A stretch of DNA of 5,478 nt from Solirubrobacterales bacterium (GTDB lineage: Bacteria > Actinomycetota > Thermoleophilia > Solirubrobacterales > Solirubrobacteraceae): NCBI GenBank assembly GCA_026392325.1, contig JAPLCH010000207.1:1-5478 (forward strand). Reading direction: 5' to 3'. Numbering within the stretch: position 1 is the first letter of the stretch; each line of letters opens with the position of its first letter. The position numbers were made by a program, and so were the translations under genes. The notes under the pieces are model-generated. The model did no database searches. It saw only the letters and a list, made by a program, of their open reading frames with translations, and was not told the DNA's origin. Below, piece by piece: positions 1 through 5,478 of this stretch.

Positions 1-56
1 GGTTAGAGCACCGGACTTTTAATCCGGCGGGCTGGGTTCGAGTCCCAGGGGGCGCA
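1..56 (+). tRNA. tRNA-Lys (anticodon UUU), 5' end cut off by the window
   Basis: The 3' part of a tRNA is visible. The D-stem 3' strand gagc is at 6-9. The anticodon stem is ccgga (11-15) with tccgg (23-27) around a seven-base loop whose central bases 18-20 read TTT, the lysine anticodon UUU. The T arm is ctggg (32-36), loop ttcgagt (37-43), cccag (44-48). The 3' acceptor strand ggggcgc (49-55) is followed by discriminator A at 56. The next bases are ctc, so CCA is not encoded. The acceptor 5' strand and most of the D arm lie before position 1. The gene converges on the minus-strand lipoprotein gene. Confidence 0.95.
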
Positions 57-70
57 CTCTTTTCGAGTGC
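54..70 (+). terminator. Hairpin overlapping the tRNA 3' end, possible terminator or processing element
   Basis: gcactc (54-59) pairs perfectly with gagtgc (65-70) around the five-base loop ttttc. The 5' arm uses the last two acceptor-stem bases and the discriminator of the tRNA, so this fold and the mature tRNA acceptor exclude each other. No T-run follows on either strand, so it is not a classical intrinsic terminator. It may instead mark the 3' trailer for processing or end transcription in a U-less way. The pairing is seen directly; the role is inferred. Confidence 0.4.
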
Positions 71-75
71 CCTGC

Positions 76-114
76 CCCACGCGGCTGAGCGGTCAGTAAG
101 ACCCGCTGCGTGGG
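76..114. terminator. Strong hairpin spanning the stop codon of the lipoprotein gene, possible bidirectional terminator
   Basis: The outer stem cccacgc (76-82) pairs with gcgtggg (108-114) over seven base pairs. Inside it, agc (88-90) can pair with gct (105-107), and ggtc (91-94) with gacc (100-103) around loop agtaa, leaving a five-base bulge on one side and one base on the other. The stem contains the TGA stop of the lipoprotein gene (93-95). It sits between two convergent genes, a usual place for a shared terminator. Neither side has a T-tract, so termination is only suggested. Confidence 0.4.
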
Positions 115-1292
115 CATGGCGAGATGCGAATTGCCACCTCAGCCGAGCCCGGCAGAAAGGCATCCGTTGTCTCAACAACGGCCAGCTGCACGATGGTCCC
201 ATTGCCAAGGTCCACGGGGCCCTGCTGAATGACCTTTGCGGAGCCTGCCTTGTAAGGGATGCCCAAAGTTGGGACGATCTTCGCCGATCCGCGACCCGCC
301 GGACACTTGGCGACCGTGTAGACAATGCTGAATCCATCAGTGCGCCCGGGGCGAAGCCCGTAGGACGTTGCAATCGCGGGTGGGATCTTCTCCCTCTGGG
401 CTGGCGGCGGTGTTCCCACAACAACTGTCACTGGAGTCCCCTGCAGGATTGACGAACCAGCTGGAGGCGACTGCGCCAATGCAGTTCCCACCTCCGCATT
501 GCTTCGCGCTCGGCGCGACACAAAGCGGGGCTCAAGGTGTAGGTCCTGAATTCGAGCACTTGCCGAGCCGCCCGTGTAACCGATAAGCCTTGGAACGGTC
601 ACATAGACCGCAGGCTCATCAACCCAGAGCTTCACTGTGGCGCCAACAGCCGCAACCTGGCCTGGCGACGGGGACTGCGCACCCACCCTGCCCGGGCGAC
701 CGATTCCAGGTGCGGGCAGAACCAAAATCCCAAGTCTGGACAACAAGAGCGACTGCTTTGCGGCGCTCAACCGACTTCCGGTCAAATCCGGCACGGCCGT
801 CGTTCTGGCGCCACCGCTCACAAGCAGGACCACAAAAGTGCCCTTGCGAACCTTCGCTCCCGCCCCAGGCGAGGACCTGACCACGCGACCGGCAGGGACT
901 AGGGCGCTGGTGATGTTGACCACCTGAACCCTGAACCCCCCCTGCTGGAGGGTGTAAGCGGCGAGTCCGCCCTGAAGTCCTGTTGCGTCAGGCATCTGGC
1001 CGGCAGGCGGCCCGCCTGACACTCGCACTTTGATCCGCTCAACATCAGTCTTGTCACCGGCTGCCGGCTCCGTGCTGGCGATCAAACCGGCTGGCATGTT
1101 GGAGATCACCTTGATCGGACTGGTCTTGAACCCATCAAGATTCAACATCTTCTGTCCGGCGGGAAACTGCAGCCCTGAAATGTTTGGGACGATCTTGCCG
1201 CCCCCTCCGCAACCAGCAGCGAAGATCGCGACCGCCATGATGAACAGGCCGGAGGCAAGGGCTCCAAAGATGCGGTTGCTAGGTCTAGCCAT
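93..1292 (-). CDS. PASTA-domain lipoprotein (four PASTA repeats, no kinase domain)
   Basis: A 399-residue protein starting MARPSNRIFG. Its N-terminus is a lipoprotein signal: basic R3 and R7, a hydrophobic core at about 8-25, and lipobox AAGC with Cys28 as the predicted lipidated residue, followed by four glycines. Four PASTA repeats follow at about 33-93, 100-160, 167-225 and 232-293. Each opens with a VP/MP-x-x-x-G type strand and carries a late SxPxxG-like turn (SSPGAG, QSPSPG, QSPPAG; TEPAAG in the first). The C-terminal part, about 300-399, matches no domain I recognise; it has two cysteines (C330, C393) that could form a disulfide. PASTA domains in penicillin-binding proteins and Ser/Thr kinases bind peptidoglycan fragments or act as spacers, so a wall-facing role is likely. 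The frame stays open 34 codons upstream to a TTG at 1394. I chose the ATG at 1292 because it places the signal peptide correctly, although no clear Shine-Dalgarno precedes it. Confidence 0.85.
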   Translation of the reverse strand: MARPSNRIFGALASGLFIMAVAIFAAGCGGGGKIVPNISGLQFPAGQKMLNLDGFKTSPIKVISNMPAGLIASTEPAAGDKTDVERIKVRVSGGPPAGQMPDATGLQGGLAAYTLQQGGFRVQVVNITSALVPAGRVVRSSPGAGAKVRKGTFVVLLVSGGARTTAVPDLTGSRLSAAKQSLLLSRLGILVLPAPGIGRPGRVGAQSPSPGQVAAVGATVKLWVDEPAVYVTVPRLIGYTGGSASARIQDLHLEPRFVSRRARSNAEVGTALAQSPPAGSSILQGTPVTVVVGTPPPAQREKIPPAIATSYGLRPGRTDGFSIVYTVAKCPAGRGSAKIVPTLGIPYKAGSAKVIQQGPVDLGNGTIVQLAVVETTDAFLPGSAEVAIRISPCPRSGSY

Positions 1293-1335
1293 CGTGCGCA
1301 GGAGAGTAGCGGGCGCCAGCATTGACTCAGGCGAT

Positions 1336-1364
1336 TTGACGACCATGCCTGCTGCGACGATCAT
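1336..1364 (+). promoter_or_regulatory. Candidate sigma-70 type promoter for the tal operon
   Basis: TTGACG (1336-1341) and GATCAT (1359-1364) are separated by exactly 17 nt. They match the -35 consensus at five of six bases and the -10 consensus at four of six. Transcription would start near 1371, leaving a leader of about 30 nt before the tal ATG at 1404. A second -35-like TTGACA (1364-1369) has only a poor -10 (CAGACT, 1386-1391) and would give an almost leaderless transcript. The prediction rests on consensus matching alone. Confidence 0.35.
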
Positions 1365-1370
1365 TGACAA
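1342..1370 (-). promoter_or_regulatory. Candidate promoter for the PASTA lipoprotein, overlapping the tal promoter
   Basis: Read on the minus strand, TTGTCA (1370-1365) and CATGGT (1347-1342) are 17 nt apart. The -35 matches five of six consensus bases and the -10 only three. The element overlaps the candidate tal promoter on the other strand, so the two divergent genes could compete for polymerase or share a regulator. The leader to the ATG at 1292 would be about 40 nt. This is a weak prediction. Confidence 0.22.
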
Positions 1371-1395
1371 GGCAGTGCAAACCACCAGACTCAAA

Positions 1396-1400
1396 GAGGA
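1396..1400 (+). promoter_or_regulatory. Ribosome binding site of tal
   Basis: GAGGA ends three bases before the ATG at 1404, a short but usable spacing. An in-frame TGA at 1365-1367 and the lack of any ATG, GTG or TTG codon in frame between it and 1404 make this ATG the only possible start. Confidence 0.6.
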
Positions 1401-1403
1401 CCG

Positions 1404-2489
1404 ATGACCGCAACGCAGGCATTTACCGAGCTGGGACAGAGCCTCTGGCTTGACGACATTTCAAAATCTTTGCTCGACGACGGGCGCCTCCAGAGGTACA
1501 TCAGCGAGTTGGGTGTAACCGGCCTCACCTCCAACCCTGCGATCTTCCAATCCGCAATTGGCGGCTCCGACGCCTATGACACTGCAATCAACGAACTTGC
1601 AGCCAAGGGACTTTCGGGAGAGGACCTTCTGTTCGCCCTGATGATTGACGACCTCCAGCGCGCGGCAGATGAATTCACCGCCGTCCACAAACGCACAAGT
1701 CAGGTTGACGGCCATGTTTCACTCGAGGTCTCACCGCTGCTTGCGCGTGATCCTGAAGCCACGGCCGCTCAGGCAGTTGACGTCCACTCCCGTGTGAACA
1801 GGGCGAACCTCCTCGTCAAGATCCCCGGCACATCCGAAGGCCTTGATGCCATCACGCGGACGATCCGCGCTGGGATTCCCGTCAACGTCACGCTCCTCTT
1901 TGACGACCGTCAGTTCAAAGCTGCCAATGAAGCCGTCCGGATTGGACTGGAGCAGCGTTTGAGCGACGGTAACCCGATTGATGTTGCCTCCGTGGCCTCC
2001 GTATTCGTCTCACGCTGGGACAAGGCCGTGGCGGACATCGTTGAAGGTGACCTGCTCAACAGGTTGGGCGTGAACGTAATGAACCGCGTTTGGGCCGAGT
2101 ACCAACGGCAACTCGGCGACCCAGCCTGGCGACGCCTGATGAACGAGGGAGCGCGACCACAGCGGCTCCTCTGGGCAAGCACGGGAACGAAGGATCCGAA
2201 CGCTCCTGCAGTTCTTTATGTGGACGAACTCGCTGCACCCCTTACCGTGAACACCATGCCGGAAAAAACACTTCTCGCAGCAGCTGAACAAGGCAATGTT
2301 GGACCACGGCTGGATGTTGCCGCCGCTGAGGCCGAACTTGACCGCTTCAGTGCAGCAGGAGTGGATGTTGTGGCGCTTGGCGACAAGCTCCAGAACGACG
2401 GTGTTGTCCTCTTTGAGGACGCTTGGCGAAGCGTGCTGGAGACACTTGCCGAAAAAGTCGGCCAGTTGAAAGCCCAGCAGACCGCCTGA
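1404..2489 (+). CDS. tal: Transaldolase
   Basis: A 361-residue cytosolic enzyme of the non-oxidative pentose phosphate pathway. It moves a dihydroxyacetone unit from sedoheptulose 7-phosphate to glyceraldehyde 3-phosphate, giving erythrose 4-phosphate and fructose 6-phosphate. The TIM-barrel landmarks are in order: WLDDIS (15-20) with Asp17, the first signature GLTSNPAIF (40-48), SLEVSP (106-111) with Glu108, the Schiff-base motif LLVKIPGTSEG (136-146) with catalytic Lys139, NVTLLF (161-166), and FVSRWD (201-206) with the phosphate-binding Ser-Arg pair. About 360 residues fits the longer actinobacterial-type transaldolases better than the 317-residue E. coli TalB. It is the first gene of the operon. 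Its product fructose 6-phosphate is the substrate of the next gene, pgi. The single TGA stop is followed by C and lies in frame with pgi. Confidence 0.96.
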   Translation: MTATQAFTELGQSLWLDDISKSLLDDGRLQRYISELGVTGLTSNPAIFQSAIGGSDAYDTAINELAAKGLSGEDLLFALMIDDLQRAADEFTAVHKRTSQVDGHVSLEVSPLLARDPEATAAQAVDVHSRVNRANLLVKIPGTSEGLDAITRTIRAGIPVNVTLLFDDRQFKAANEAVRIGLEQRLSDGNPIDVASVASVFVSRWDKAVADIVEGDLLNRLGVNVMNRVWAEYQRQLGDPAWRRLMNEGARPQRLLWASTGTKDPNAPAVLYVDELAAPLTVNTMPEKTLLAAAEQGNVGPRLDVAAAEAELDRFSAAGVDVVALGDKLQNDGVVLFEDAWRSVLETLAEKVGQLKAQQTA

Positions 2490-2492
2490 CCG

Positions 2493-4142
2493 GTGCCGTA
2501 CGAAGGTCCACCCCTCCCACCTCCGGTGGCTGAGACCGCGGAGTGGTCCGCGCTGAGTGCGCTCGCTGCTGCCAACAGACGGCATGACCCGCGCGCTTCA
2601 CTGAATGACCCGGAGCGATGTGCTCGCCTTGTGGTTGACGCCTGCGGATTGCGGATTGACTTCACACGGCAGCTTTACGACCTTCCGACACTGGACCTTC
2701 TGCTGGCCCTCGCCCGCACGCAAGGCGTCGTTGGCACGGTTGAAAACACTCTTCGAGGCGGGCAGGTCAACGCAACAGAAGGACGGGCGGCCCTGCACAC
2801 CGCTCTGCGGATTCCACCTGGGGGAAGCCTTGTCGTTGACGGCGTTGACGTGGCAGCAGATGTTCACGCTGAACTTGACCGGATGAGCGCTTTCTGCGAC
2901 GAGGTGCGGTCCGGCAACTGGCGGGGACACAACGGCGTTCCAGTCAAGGCCATTGTCAACATTGGAATCGGCGGCTCAAACCTCGGTCCAAAAATGGCCG
3001 TTGAGGGCTTGCGGCCCTTCGTCGACGAGAGCCTTGACATGCGCTTCGTTTCCAATGTGGACCCCGCTGATTTGGACCGTGCGCTGAAGGGACTTGACCC
3101 ACAGACAACCCTGTTCGTCGTCTGTTCCAAATCCTTCACGACGCTCGAAACGATGACCAATGCAGCGGCCGCGCGCGAATGGGTTATCGCCGGCCACGGA
3201 GGGGACAGCACTGCCGTCTCGTCACACATGGTTGCCGTGTCCACAGCACGAGATCAGGTTGCCGACTTTGGGATTGACCCCGCGACGGGAATGTTCGGAT
3301 TCTGGGAATGGGTTGGTGGCCGCTACTCCGTCGGATCGGCAATCGGGCTTTCGCTGATGCTCGCCATTGGACCAACAGGGTTCCGCGAATTCCTGGCTGG
3401 CATGCGAGAGATGGATGAGCACTTCCGCACCGCCCCTGCAGACCACAATCTGCCAATCCTCCTTGCGCTTACTTGGCTCTGGAACGGGAGCATCTTTGCC
3501 CATGACAGCGTTGCTGTGCTGCCCTATTCCAGCGACCTGCACCTCTTCCCGTCATACCTGCAGCAGCTCGACATGGAAAGCAACGGCAAACGCGTTCGTG
3601 CAGATGGGACTCCAGTCGGCGTCCATACGGGCCCTGTTGTTTGGGGTGAAGCCGGTACCGACGGGCAACATGCCTTCCATCAACTTCTTCATCAGGGAAC
3701 GCGAGTTGTTCCGTGTGATCTGATCGGCTTTGCCAAATCAATTGCTCCTGACCAGCAGGCTCGCCAAGACCTGCTGATGGCAAACCTTGTCGCCCAGGCC
3801 GAGGCTCTTTCCGTCGGGCGCACGGAAGCCGAAGCCGCGAGCCTTGAGGACGGCGAGGACCTCGCCTCACACAGAACATTCCCAGGAGGGAAGCCTGTGA
3901 CGGTGATTCTCGCCCAGCAGCTGGACCCAATGACCCTTGGCAAGCTCGTTGCCCTCTACGAACACAAGGTGCTGGTCGAAGCGGCCATCTGGGGCACCAA
4001 CCCATTTGACCAATGGGGAGTGGAGCTAGGCAAAGAGATGGCGGATGTGATCGTGCCGGAGCTTCATGGCTCTTCCAAGGACGCCCATGACGCGTCCACA
4101 TCGGCTCTGATCGACGCCGTTCGCGCACTCCGGTCAAACTAA
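2493..4142 (+). CDS. pgi: Glucose-6-phosphate isomerase
   Basis: A 549-residue enzyme that interconverts glucose 6-phosphate and fructose 6-phosphate in the cytosol. It is the usual length for the family (E. coli Pgi is 549). The first SIS domain has GIGGSNLGP (158-166) and SKSFTTLET (212-220), which bind sugar phosphate. Signature 1 is WVGGRYSVGSAIGL (273-286) with Arg277. Glu362 in MESNGK and His393 in GQHAFHQLLHQG are the expected proton-transfer residues. Signature 2, PFDQWGVELGK (504-514), ends in the active-site Lys514. The start is GTG, three bases after the tal stop and in the same frame. No Shine-Dalgarno is visible there, so translation probably depends on coupling to tal. The N-terminal residues ETAEWSALSAL align with the start of E. 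coli Pgi, which supports this start. All catalytic residues are present. Confidence 0.97.
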   Translation: MPYEGPPLPPPVAETAEWSALSALAAANRRHDPRASLNDPERCARLVVDACGLRIDFTRQLYDLPTLDLLLALARTQGVVGTVENTLRGGQVNATEGRAALHTALRIPPGGSLVVDGVDVAADVHAELDRMSAFCDEVRSGNWRGHNGVPVKAIVNIGIGGSNLGPKMAVEGLRPFVDESLDMRFVSNVDPADLDRALKGLDPQTTLFVVCSKSFTTLETMTNAAAAREWVIAGHGGDSTAVSSHMVAVSTARDQVADFGIDPATGMFGFWEWVGGRYSVGSAIGLSLMLAIGPTGFREFLAGMREMDEHFRTAPADHNLPILLALTWLWNGSIFAHDSVAVLPYSSDLHLFPSYLQQLDMESNGKRVRADGTPVGVHTGPVVWGEAGTDGQHAFHQLLHQGTRVVPCDLIGFAKSIAPDQQARQDLLMANLVAQAEALSVGRTEAEAASLEDGEDLASHRTFPGGKPVTVILAQQLDPMTLGKLVALYEHKVLVEAAIWGTNPFDQWGVELGKEMADVIVPELHGSSKDAHDASTSALIDAVRALRSN

Positions 4143-4146
4143 GCAA

Positions 4147-4857
4147 ATGGCTTTGGGCAAAGCGATGGGTGTCCTTGGCAGCGTGGCTGCCGTTACCCAT
4201 GCTGGGCCGGCACTGATGCCGCTCTTCCCCCCATTGGCAAGCCTGCTTGGCGTTCCACGGACTCTTCCAGAGGCTCCTTCGCGTCCCGAGGTAGCAATCA
4301 CCTTCGACGACGGTCCCCATCCGGAGGGCACGCCGGCAGTGCTGGACATCCTCTCCGACGAAGGCATTCTCGCAACATTCTTCCTTGTGGGGGAACGAGT
4401 TCGCGCAAACCCCCAGCTGGCACAGGAGATTGTCGAGGCCGGCCACAAGGTGGCCCTTCACTGTGACTTGCACCGCAACGCACTTCGGCTTACCGGAGCC
4501 CAGATCCGGGATGACATCGCGCGAGCTCAGGCGACCATTCAGGACACCACCGGGGTTGACCCTCAGCTTCAGCGGGCACCGCTGGGGATTTACACGCCAG
4601 CGTTCCTGCGGGAAGTGAAGCGCGCTGGCCTTCAACCGTGGATCTGGTCGCAGTGGGGCCGCGACTGGCGCGCTCGGGCAACTCCAGAGTCAATCGTGAA
4701 GGATGCAACAGCAAAGCTGACGCCTGGGGACGTCGTTCTGCTGCATGACGGAGACGACTACTCCGCGGAGGGTTCTCACAGAAGGACAGTCGCTGCTCTC
4801 CCGGCGATCCTGAACGCCGTCAAAGCGCGTAGTCTTGACGCAGTCGTGCTTCCCTGA
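4147..4857 (+). CDS. Polysaccharide deacetylase (NodB homology, carbohydrate esterase family 4)
   Basis: A 236-residue metal-dependent deacetylase of the NodB fold. Such enzymes remove N- or O-acetyl groups from peptidoglycan, chitin-like or other polysaccharides. Motif 1 is TFDDGP (52-57) with base Asp54 and metal ligand Asp55. Motif 2 is HCDLH (105-109), giving the two histidine ligands but with Cys where the usual H(S/T)xxH has Ser or Thr. Motif 3 is RAPLG (143-147), motif 4 WGRDW (170-174), and motif 5 LLHDG (198-202) with His200. The N-terminal 40 residues are only mildly hydrophobic with one lysine; they could be a weak signal or anchor, or a cytosolic extension, so location is open. 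The start lies 4 nt after the pgi TAA without a clear ribosome binding site, so it is likely translated by coupling. The substrate cannot be told from sequence; the wall is a reasonable guess given the PASTA gene nearby. Confidence 0.9.
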   Translation: MALGKAMGVLGSVAAVTHAGPALMPLFPPLASLLGVPRTLPEAPSRPEVAITFDDGPHPEGTPAVLDILSDEGILATFFLVGERVRANPQLAQEIVEAGHKVALHCDLHRNALRLTGAQIRDDIARAQATIQDTTGVDPQLQRAPLGIYTPAFLREVKRAGLQPWIWSQWGRDWRARATPESIVKDATAKLTPGDVVLLHDGDDYSAEGSHRRTVAALPAILNAVKARSLDAVVLP

Positions 4858-4879
4858 GACGGTCTTTTTTTCACGTCTC
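4856..4879 (+). terminator. Hairpin with a T-tract in its loop after the deacetylase gene
   Basis: gagacg (4856-4861) pairs with cgtctc (4874-4879) around a 12-base loop that contains seven consecutive T (4865-4871). The stem begins inside the deacetylase stop codon. A classical terminator has its T-run after the stem, not in the loop, and the stem just before the T-run is too weak (aga/tct). It may be a partial terminator or attenuator between the operon and the aminotransferase gene. The role is uncertain. Confidence 0.3.
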
Positions 4880-4909
4880 CGCCACGCACGAACCCACGCC
4901 CCCTTACAC

Positions 4910-4913
4910 GGAG
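4910..4913 (+). promoter_or_regulatory. Ribosome binding site of the aminotransferase gene
   Basis: GGAG lies five bases before the ATG at 4919. It is the clearest Shine-Dalgarno in the window and fixes the start. No convincing -10/-35 pair is visible in the 61-nt gap after the deacetylase, so transcription may come by readthrough or from an atypical promoter. Confidence 0.7.
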
Positions 4914-4918
4914 ATCAA

Positions 4919-5478
4919 ATGAGTTCTTCCTCACCGGAAAATCCTGATTACACAGCCTTTGCGATTGGCTTCGACCAACGCGACCGCGGCCGCTTTCACG
5001 AGCTGATTGACCAAGTCTTTGAAAGCAACCGCTGGGCTGAAGGCCCAATGAATGCTGCCTTCGAAGAAGCCTGGGAGAAGTGGAACGGGGCACCAGCCGT
5101 AGCCACCTCATCTTGGAGCGGCGGAGCAATGGCAGCGCTTGACTGGATTGGCGTGAAGGACGAGGTCGTTCTGTGCCCATCAAACACTTTCATGGCAACA
5201 CCTCTGTCGGTAATCAAGGCCGGCGGCAAAGTTGAGTTCGTCGACTGCAACCGCGAAGACCTGTGCATGTCGTTCGAGGATTTCGAGAAGAAAGCCGAGC
5301 AGCACAAGCCAAAGGCAGTCTGGCTCGTCCACATCGGCGGACACATCGCGTTCGACACAGAGAAGATCGCCGGCTACTGCAAGGCACACGACATCAGGCT
5401 CCTCGAGGACTGCGCGCACGCGCACGGCGCCTCATGGAACGGCAAGAAGCCAGGCACCTATGGCGACGCGGGCGTCTA
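4919..5478 (+). CDS. DegT/DnrJ/EryC1/StrS-family aminotransferase, 3' end beyond the window
   Basis: The first 186 residues of a PLP-dependent fold-type I enzyme are present, starting MSSSSPENPD. Family landmarks are SGGAMAAL (67-74) in the cofactor-phosphate region, CPSNTFMATPLSVIKAGG (86-103) with the following EFVDC strand, HIGGHIAFD (138-146), and LEDCAHAHGASWNG (162-175), where Asp164 is expected to contact the pyridinium nitrogen of PLP. GTYGDAGV (179-186) begins the segment leading to the lysine that binds PLP, which lies past the window end, so aminotransferase activity cannot be confirmed from the catalytic lysine. Members transfer amino groups to keto-sugars bound to nucleotides, or act in AHBA and aminocyclitol synthesis; HIGGHIAFD and AHAHG recall the AHBA-synthase-like branch. 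The substrate is not determinable here. No stop interrupts the frame. Confidence 0.88.
   Translation, partial: MSSSSPENPDYTAFAIGFDQRDRGRFHELIDQVFESNRWAEGPMNAAFEEAWEKWNGAPAVATSSWSGGAMAALDWIGVKDEVVLCPSNTFMATPLSVIKAGGKVEFVDCNREDLCMSFEDFEKKAEQHKPKAVWLVHIGGHIAFDTEKIAGYCKAHDIRLLEDCAHAHGASWNGKKPGTYGDAGV

Noticed and set aside
1..92. The tRNA-Lys 3' end as an attachment site of an integrated element.
   Set aside because: There is no integrase, no repeated copy of the tRNA 3' end later in the window, and the neighbours are housekeeping genes.
1293..1394. A 34-residue N-terminal extension of the lipoprotein starting at TTG 1394 or at internal ATGs.
   Set aside because: It would put a second hydrophobic segment before a complete lipoprotein signal, and no Shine-Dalgarno supports any of these starts better than the ATG at 1292.
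368..1407. Several plus-strand open frames of 72-125 codons opposite the lipoprotein gene.
   Set aside because: They overlap each other in different frames, have low-complexity translations and lie opposite a protein with clear signal peptide and PASTA repeats.
2010..2665. Minus-strand open frames of up to 191 codons across the tal-pgi junction.
   Set aside because: They are antisense to catalytic regions of tal and the start of pgi, and their translations show no family motif.
3469..4635. A 388-codon open frame on the minus strand, antisense to the pgi 3' end and the deacetylase 5' half.
   Set aside because: The protein is rich in Arg, Pro, Ser and Gly with no recognisable domain. It lies opposite two well-supported genes and looks like a by-product of their codon composition.
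4776..5425. Minus-strand open frames of 81-135 codons opposite the deacetylase end and the aminotransferase.
   Set aside because: The plus strand carries a continuous family-matching aminotransferase frame with a good ribosome binding site; the minus frames show no domain.

Overview
The window looks like chromosomal DNA from a moderately GC-rich bacterium (roughly 60 % GC by eye). It is probably an actinomycete in the broad sense (Actinomycetota). The support is a lipoprotein built from PASTA domains, a long TalAB-type transaldolase of about 360 residues, and tight gene packing with a GTG start. The polysaccharide deacetylase has a motif layout that, from memory, resembles Thermoleophilia-type proteins. 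That is a weak taxonomic clue, and no marker gene here settles it.

Layout. Positions 1-56 hold the 3' two thirds of a tRNA-Lys(UUU). It faces a minus-strand lipoprotein gene (93-1292) with a signal peptide, a lipobox cysteine and four PASTA repeats. Two hairpins lie between and across their ends (54-70 and 76-114). A 111-bp divergent spacer (1293-1403) separates the lipoprotein gene from a plus-strand operon and carries overlapping promoter-like elements. The operon is tal (1404-2489), pgi (2493-4142) and a NodB-type polysaccharide deacetylase (4147-4857), with gaps of only 3 and 4 nt. A hairpin with seven T in its loop follows. After it comes a DegT/DnrJ/EryC1/StrS-family PLP aminotransferase with its own Shine-Dalgarno (4919 to beyond the window end). 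No stretch longer than about 115 bp lacks a gene.

How the genes fit together. Transaldolase makes fructose 6-phosphate, and Pgi converts it reversibly to glucose 6-phosphate, so the first two genes form a short recycling segment between the pentose phosphate pathway and upper glycolysis. Fructose 6-phosphate is also the entry point to amino sugars. The deacetylase, the PASTA lipoprotein and the aminotransferase plausibly act in cell-envelope or glycan metabolism, but that link is inference from position and family.

The most notable detail is that tal and pgi are in the same reading frame, separated by one TGA codon and one sense codon. Readthrough would make a Tal-Pgi fusion of about 912 residues, resembling bifunctional Tal/Pgi proteins annotated in other bacteria. 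I see no mobile element, CRISPR array, phage gene or clear novel defence system. Most of the window is ordinary housekeeping content.
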